This document shows positions 14,270 through 15,986 of a stretch of DNA of 15,986 nucleotides, piece by piece. A program made the position numbers and the translations under genes. The notes below the pieces were generated by a model, which searched no databases, had not been told where the DNA came from, and saw only the letters and a program-made list of their open reading frames with translations. Position 1 is the stretch's first letter. Each line of letters opens with the position of its first letter. The stretch is from Peptococcaceae bacterium UBA3933 (GTDB lineage: Bacteria > Bacillota > Peptococcia > Peptococcales > BICA1-8). The DNA is taken from NCBI GenBank assembly GCA_002385805.1, contig DGEF01000038.1, positions 1 to 15,986 of the forward strand. The letters are read 5' to 3'.

Positions 14270-15533
14270 AAATGGTTTATTAGTTGATCCCAGTCAGGAT
14301 ATTTGTGAAAAAGCAGATGTTTTAGTAGTAGGAAATACAGTTAGCCAGTTAAGCAAGGAAATAACCCCTACCCCGGAAATGGAGGTTTTAGATCTCTCAG
14401 GGAAAGTTGTGGCCCCCGGTTTTATTGATATGCATGTTCATTTACGGGAGCCAGGTTTAGAGCATAAGGAAACAATTTTAGCCGGCTGTCAGGCGGCTGC
14501 CAAAGGGGGCTTCACCGGTCTTGCCTGTATGCCCAATACATCTCCGGTGGTGGATAATGAGGGAACGGTGGAATTAATCTTGGTTCGTGGCCAAAAATAC
14601 GGTTTAGTGCATGTTTATCCCATTGCCTGCATAACTAAAGGGCAGGAAGGGAATGAATTAACGGAAATGGGAATTTTACATGAAGCAGGTGCCATTGCTT
14701 TTTCTGATGACGGGAAAACAGTAAAAAATTCAGGGGTAATGCGTAGAGCTTTAGACTACGCTAAAGCTTTCGGATTTCTGCTAATCAGTCACTGTGAAGA
14801 TGAGGATTTGGCCGGTTCCGGTGTTATGCACGAAGGCCTGGTGAGTACAGAACTTGGTTTAGCGGGTATTCCTGCCCTTAGTGAAGAACTGATTATTGAA
14901 CGGGATATTCGGTTAGCGGAATTGACGAAAAGCCGCATTCATATCGCTCATGTAAGTACCGCTAGAGGGGTAGAGATAATCAGAGAAGCCAAAAAAAGAG
15001 GTGTCAAGGTAACGGCAGAAGTTACTCCCCATCATTTCACTTTAACCCATGAAGCCGTTAGAGGGTATGACCCCAATACGAAAGTAAATCCTCCATTACG
15101 TACCAGAGAAGATGTAGAAGCTTTGAGAAAAGGTTTAGCTGAGGGTGTCATTGACTGTATCGCCACCGACCATGCCCCTCATGCCCGGGAAGAAAAAGAA
15201 GTAGAATTTAATTATGCTCCTTGCGGTATATCAGGTCTGGAAACGGCAGTACCTCTGGCCTGGGAAAACTTATATTTATCCGGATACCTTACTTTGCCTC
15301 AGTTAGTACAGTGTTTCAGCACTAACCCTGCCCGCATCTTAGGAATAGACAGGGGCAGTCTAAAAGTGGGGAAAGTAGCGGATATAACAGTAATCGACCC
15401 AAATTTAAAGCAAAAAGTTGATAAGGACAAATTTTACTCACTAGGTAAAAATACACCTTTTCACGGTTGGGAGCTAACAGGTTGGCCGGTACTAACCATC
15501 AAGGACGGCAAAATAATTAGGTTGCCGGAATGA
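14256..15533 (+). CDS. pyrC: Dihydroorotase, class I
   Basis: This zinc amidohydrolase converts N-carbamoyl-L-aspartate to dihydroorotate. All class I metal and substrate residues are visible: H60 and H62 in DMHVHLREPG (58-67), the bridging D151 in SDDGKT, H179 in ISHCED, H232 in HIAHVST, and catalytic D305 in TDHAPH. NTSP (94-97) is also typical. Its 425 residues are normal for class I. ATG 14256 follows GGAGGAG (14240-14246) by nine bases and overlaps pyrB by 14 bp, so translation is probably coupled. A 384-bp repeat-filled gap separates it from pyrF, although both should lie in one pyrimidine operon. Confidence 0.97.
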   Translation: MLLLKNGLLVDPSQDICEKADVLVVGNTVSQLSKEITPTPEMEVLDLSGKVVAPGFIDMHVHLREPGLEHKETILAGCQAAAKGGFTGLACMPNTSPVVDNEGTVELILVRGQKYGLVHVYPIACITKGQEGNELTEMGILHEAGAIAFSDDGKTVKNSGVMRRALDYAKAFGFLLISHCEDEDLAGSGVMHEGLVSTELGLAGIPALSEELIIERDIRLAELTKSRIHIAHVSTARGVEIIREAKKRGVKVTAEVTPHHFTLTHEAVRGYDPNTKVNPPLRTREDVEALRKGLAEGVIDCIATDHAPHAREEKEVEFNYAPCGISGLETAVPLAWENLYLSGYLTLPQLVQCFSTNPARILGIDRGSLKVGKVADITVIDPNLKQKVDKDKFYSLGKNTPFHGWELTGWPVLTIKDGKIIRLPE

Positions 15534-15538
15534 TGAAA

Positions 15539-15688
15539 GCATCATGGCTTTTGGGTTAACTTTTGGGTCAGCATGACGGCTAGTAGGCTAATCTGCATGA
15601 CGGCATGACGGCTTTAGGGTTATACTGCACGGCGGCATTACGTCTTATGGGCTAATCTGCATGTCAGCATTTAATTTTGGGATATACT
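15539..15688 (+). repeat. Degenerate ~32-bp tandem repeat between pyrC and pyrF
   Basis: Five units start at 15539, 15571, 15595, 15627 and 15659 with lengths 32, 24, 32, 32 and 30 bp, each beginning GCA. Units two to four contain GACGGC- or GGCGGC-like cores. Unit ends alternate between GGCTAATCT (units 2 and 4) and GGTTATACT or GATATACT (units 3 and 5), hinting at a 64-bp higher-order unit. A partial unit GCATGAG follows at 15689. There is no ORF of note. Confidence 0.75.
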
Positions 15689-15718
15689 GCATGAGTAAAT
15701 TTTTCGGGATGTATCTAT

Positions 15719-15771
15719 TTAACCTAACCTTCGCCGTAAGGCGTAAAATTAGTGTCCATCTGTGTTAATCC
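15719..15771. repeat. Composite intergenic repeat module, pyrF copy
   Basis: TTAACCTAACC leads into a GCC-type hairpin (TTCGCCGTAAGGCGTA, 15730-15745), then ATTAGTGT and GTGTTAATCC. The order and spacing match 13221-13272 upstream of pyrB. CATCTGTGTTAATCC is close to the reverse complement of the ACGGATTAACAC / ACACAGATG parts of that copy. Confidence 0.7.
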
Positions 15772-15785
15772 TTAGTTTAGTAATT

Positions 15786-15826
15786 CTTAACCTTAACCTC
15801 AACCTAAATCATACGACCGGAGGTCG
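15786..15826 (+). repeat. AACCT-rich repeat and CGACC hairpin before pyrF
   Basis: The 22 bp at 15786-15807 match the reverse complement of 13031-13052 in the pyr leader at 21 positions. CGACC-GGA-GGTCG (15814-15826) is a 5-bp hairpin; its right arm and the following GAAATAC align with GGTCGTAATAC at 1772-1782 before the DUF3048 gene. Confidence 0.7.
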
Positions 15827-15834
15827 AAATACCA

Positions 15835-15897
15835 GCCACTAAAAACTTGCCACTAGCCACTAAATTCTAGTCACTAGTCACAAGTTACTAGTCACTA
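15835..15897 (+). repeat. GYCACTA-type heptamer tandem repeat, copy D
   Basis: Nine consecutive 7-bp units stay in exact phase: GCCACTA three times, GTCACTA twice, plus GTCACAA, GTTACTA, and the spacer-like AAAACTT and AATTCTA. It ends five bases before the AAGGGGTG of pyrF. It is the longest and cleanest copy here. Confidence 0.88.
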
Positions 15898-15917
15898 AAT
15901 TCAAGGGGTGATTTTCC

Positions 15918-15986
15918 ATGAAAAACAAATTGATTGTAGCCTTGGATGTACCGGAAATAAATAAGGCAAAGGAATTAATTAATATT
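15918..15986 (+). CDS. pyrF: Orotidine 5'-phosphate decarboxylase, N-terminal fragment
   Basis: Only the first 23 codons are in the window, cut by its right edge. They read MKNKLIVALDVPEINKAKEL, and LIVALDVP is the conserved first barrel strand of PyrF, with the substrate-binding Asp of the ALD motif. The enzyme decarboxylates OMP to UMP, the last step of the pathway. ATG 15918 follows AAGGGGTG (15903-15910) by seven bases. Its position after pyrBC supports the call. carA, carB, pyrK, pyrD and pyrE are not between pyrC and pyrF here. Confidence 0.88.
   Translation, partial: MKNKLIVALDVPEINKAKELINI

Noticed and set aside
13180..15771. Insertion sequence remnant
   Set aside because: There is no transposase fragment or long terminal inverted repeat pair. 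The 13-bp inverted repeat is too short to call an IS, so it is kept only as a repeat module.
15539..15897. CRISPR array in the pyrC-pyrF gap
   Set aside because: The 32-bp units are degenerate and contiguous, with no unique spacers between identical repeats. The heptamers are far too short. No cas gene is present.

Overview
The window looks like chromosomal DNA of an AT-rich, low-GC Gram-positive anaerobe, most likely a member of the Clostridia. The clues are a pyr operon controlled by a PyrR-type attenuator, AGGAGG-type ribosome binding sites with many TTG starts, an exported glycoside hydrolase anchored by SLH repeats, a YerB-type (DUF3048) lipoprotein, and a Firmicutes-type ComA. I cannot name a species. 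I see no transposase, integrase, phage gene, tRNA or rRNA.

Layout, left to right. 1-5862 is a run of plus-strand genes: a Crp/Fnr regulator, queT with an overlapping zinc-ribbon protein, a DUF3048 lipoprotein, a small CmpB-type membrane protein, phosphosulfolactate synthase (comA), and a DASS/SLC13 anion symporter. A bidirectional terminator at 5867-5910 separates these from a minus-strand GH18-SLH cell-wall hydrolase (5937-7466). After an AT-rich gap, 7843-10231 holds a yjiH-yjiG-M20 amidohydrolase cluster, probably for uptake or processing of a small peptide-like compound. Between 10282 and 10917 lie two small minus-strand ORFs. A marR regulator with its own promoter follows, together with a membrane-anchored YHS-like protein, then a DMT-family exporter. 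The right end is a pyrimidine operon: promoter, PyrR-binding element, antiterminator, terminator, pyrB, pyrC and the first codons of pyrF.

The structure that the genes do not explain is a family of intergenic repeats. Tandem heptamers of consensus GYCACTA run up to the Shine-Dalgarno sequence of four genes (Crp/Fnr, DUF3048 lipoprotein, pyrB, pyrF), always in the same orientation relative to the gene. At three of these sites they go with a small GCC-type hairpin. At two (upstream of pyrB and of pyrF) they also go with a conserved block ending in GTTAATCC. The pyrC-pyrF gap additionally carries about five degenerate 32-bp tandem units. One 22-bp piece of the repeat reappears inverted inside the pyr attenuator leader. 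These composite repeats are the best candidate here for something not well described.

Other items for a second look: a 53-codon minus-strand ORF whose Shine-Dalgarno points to an ATT start; a possible small RNA (promoter plus terminator) in the 7467-7842 gap; a comA-symporter neighbourhood that suggests sulfonate metabolism; and a yjiHG pair next to an M20 enzyme where E. coli has the unrelated IadA.
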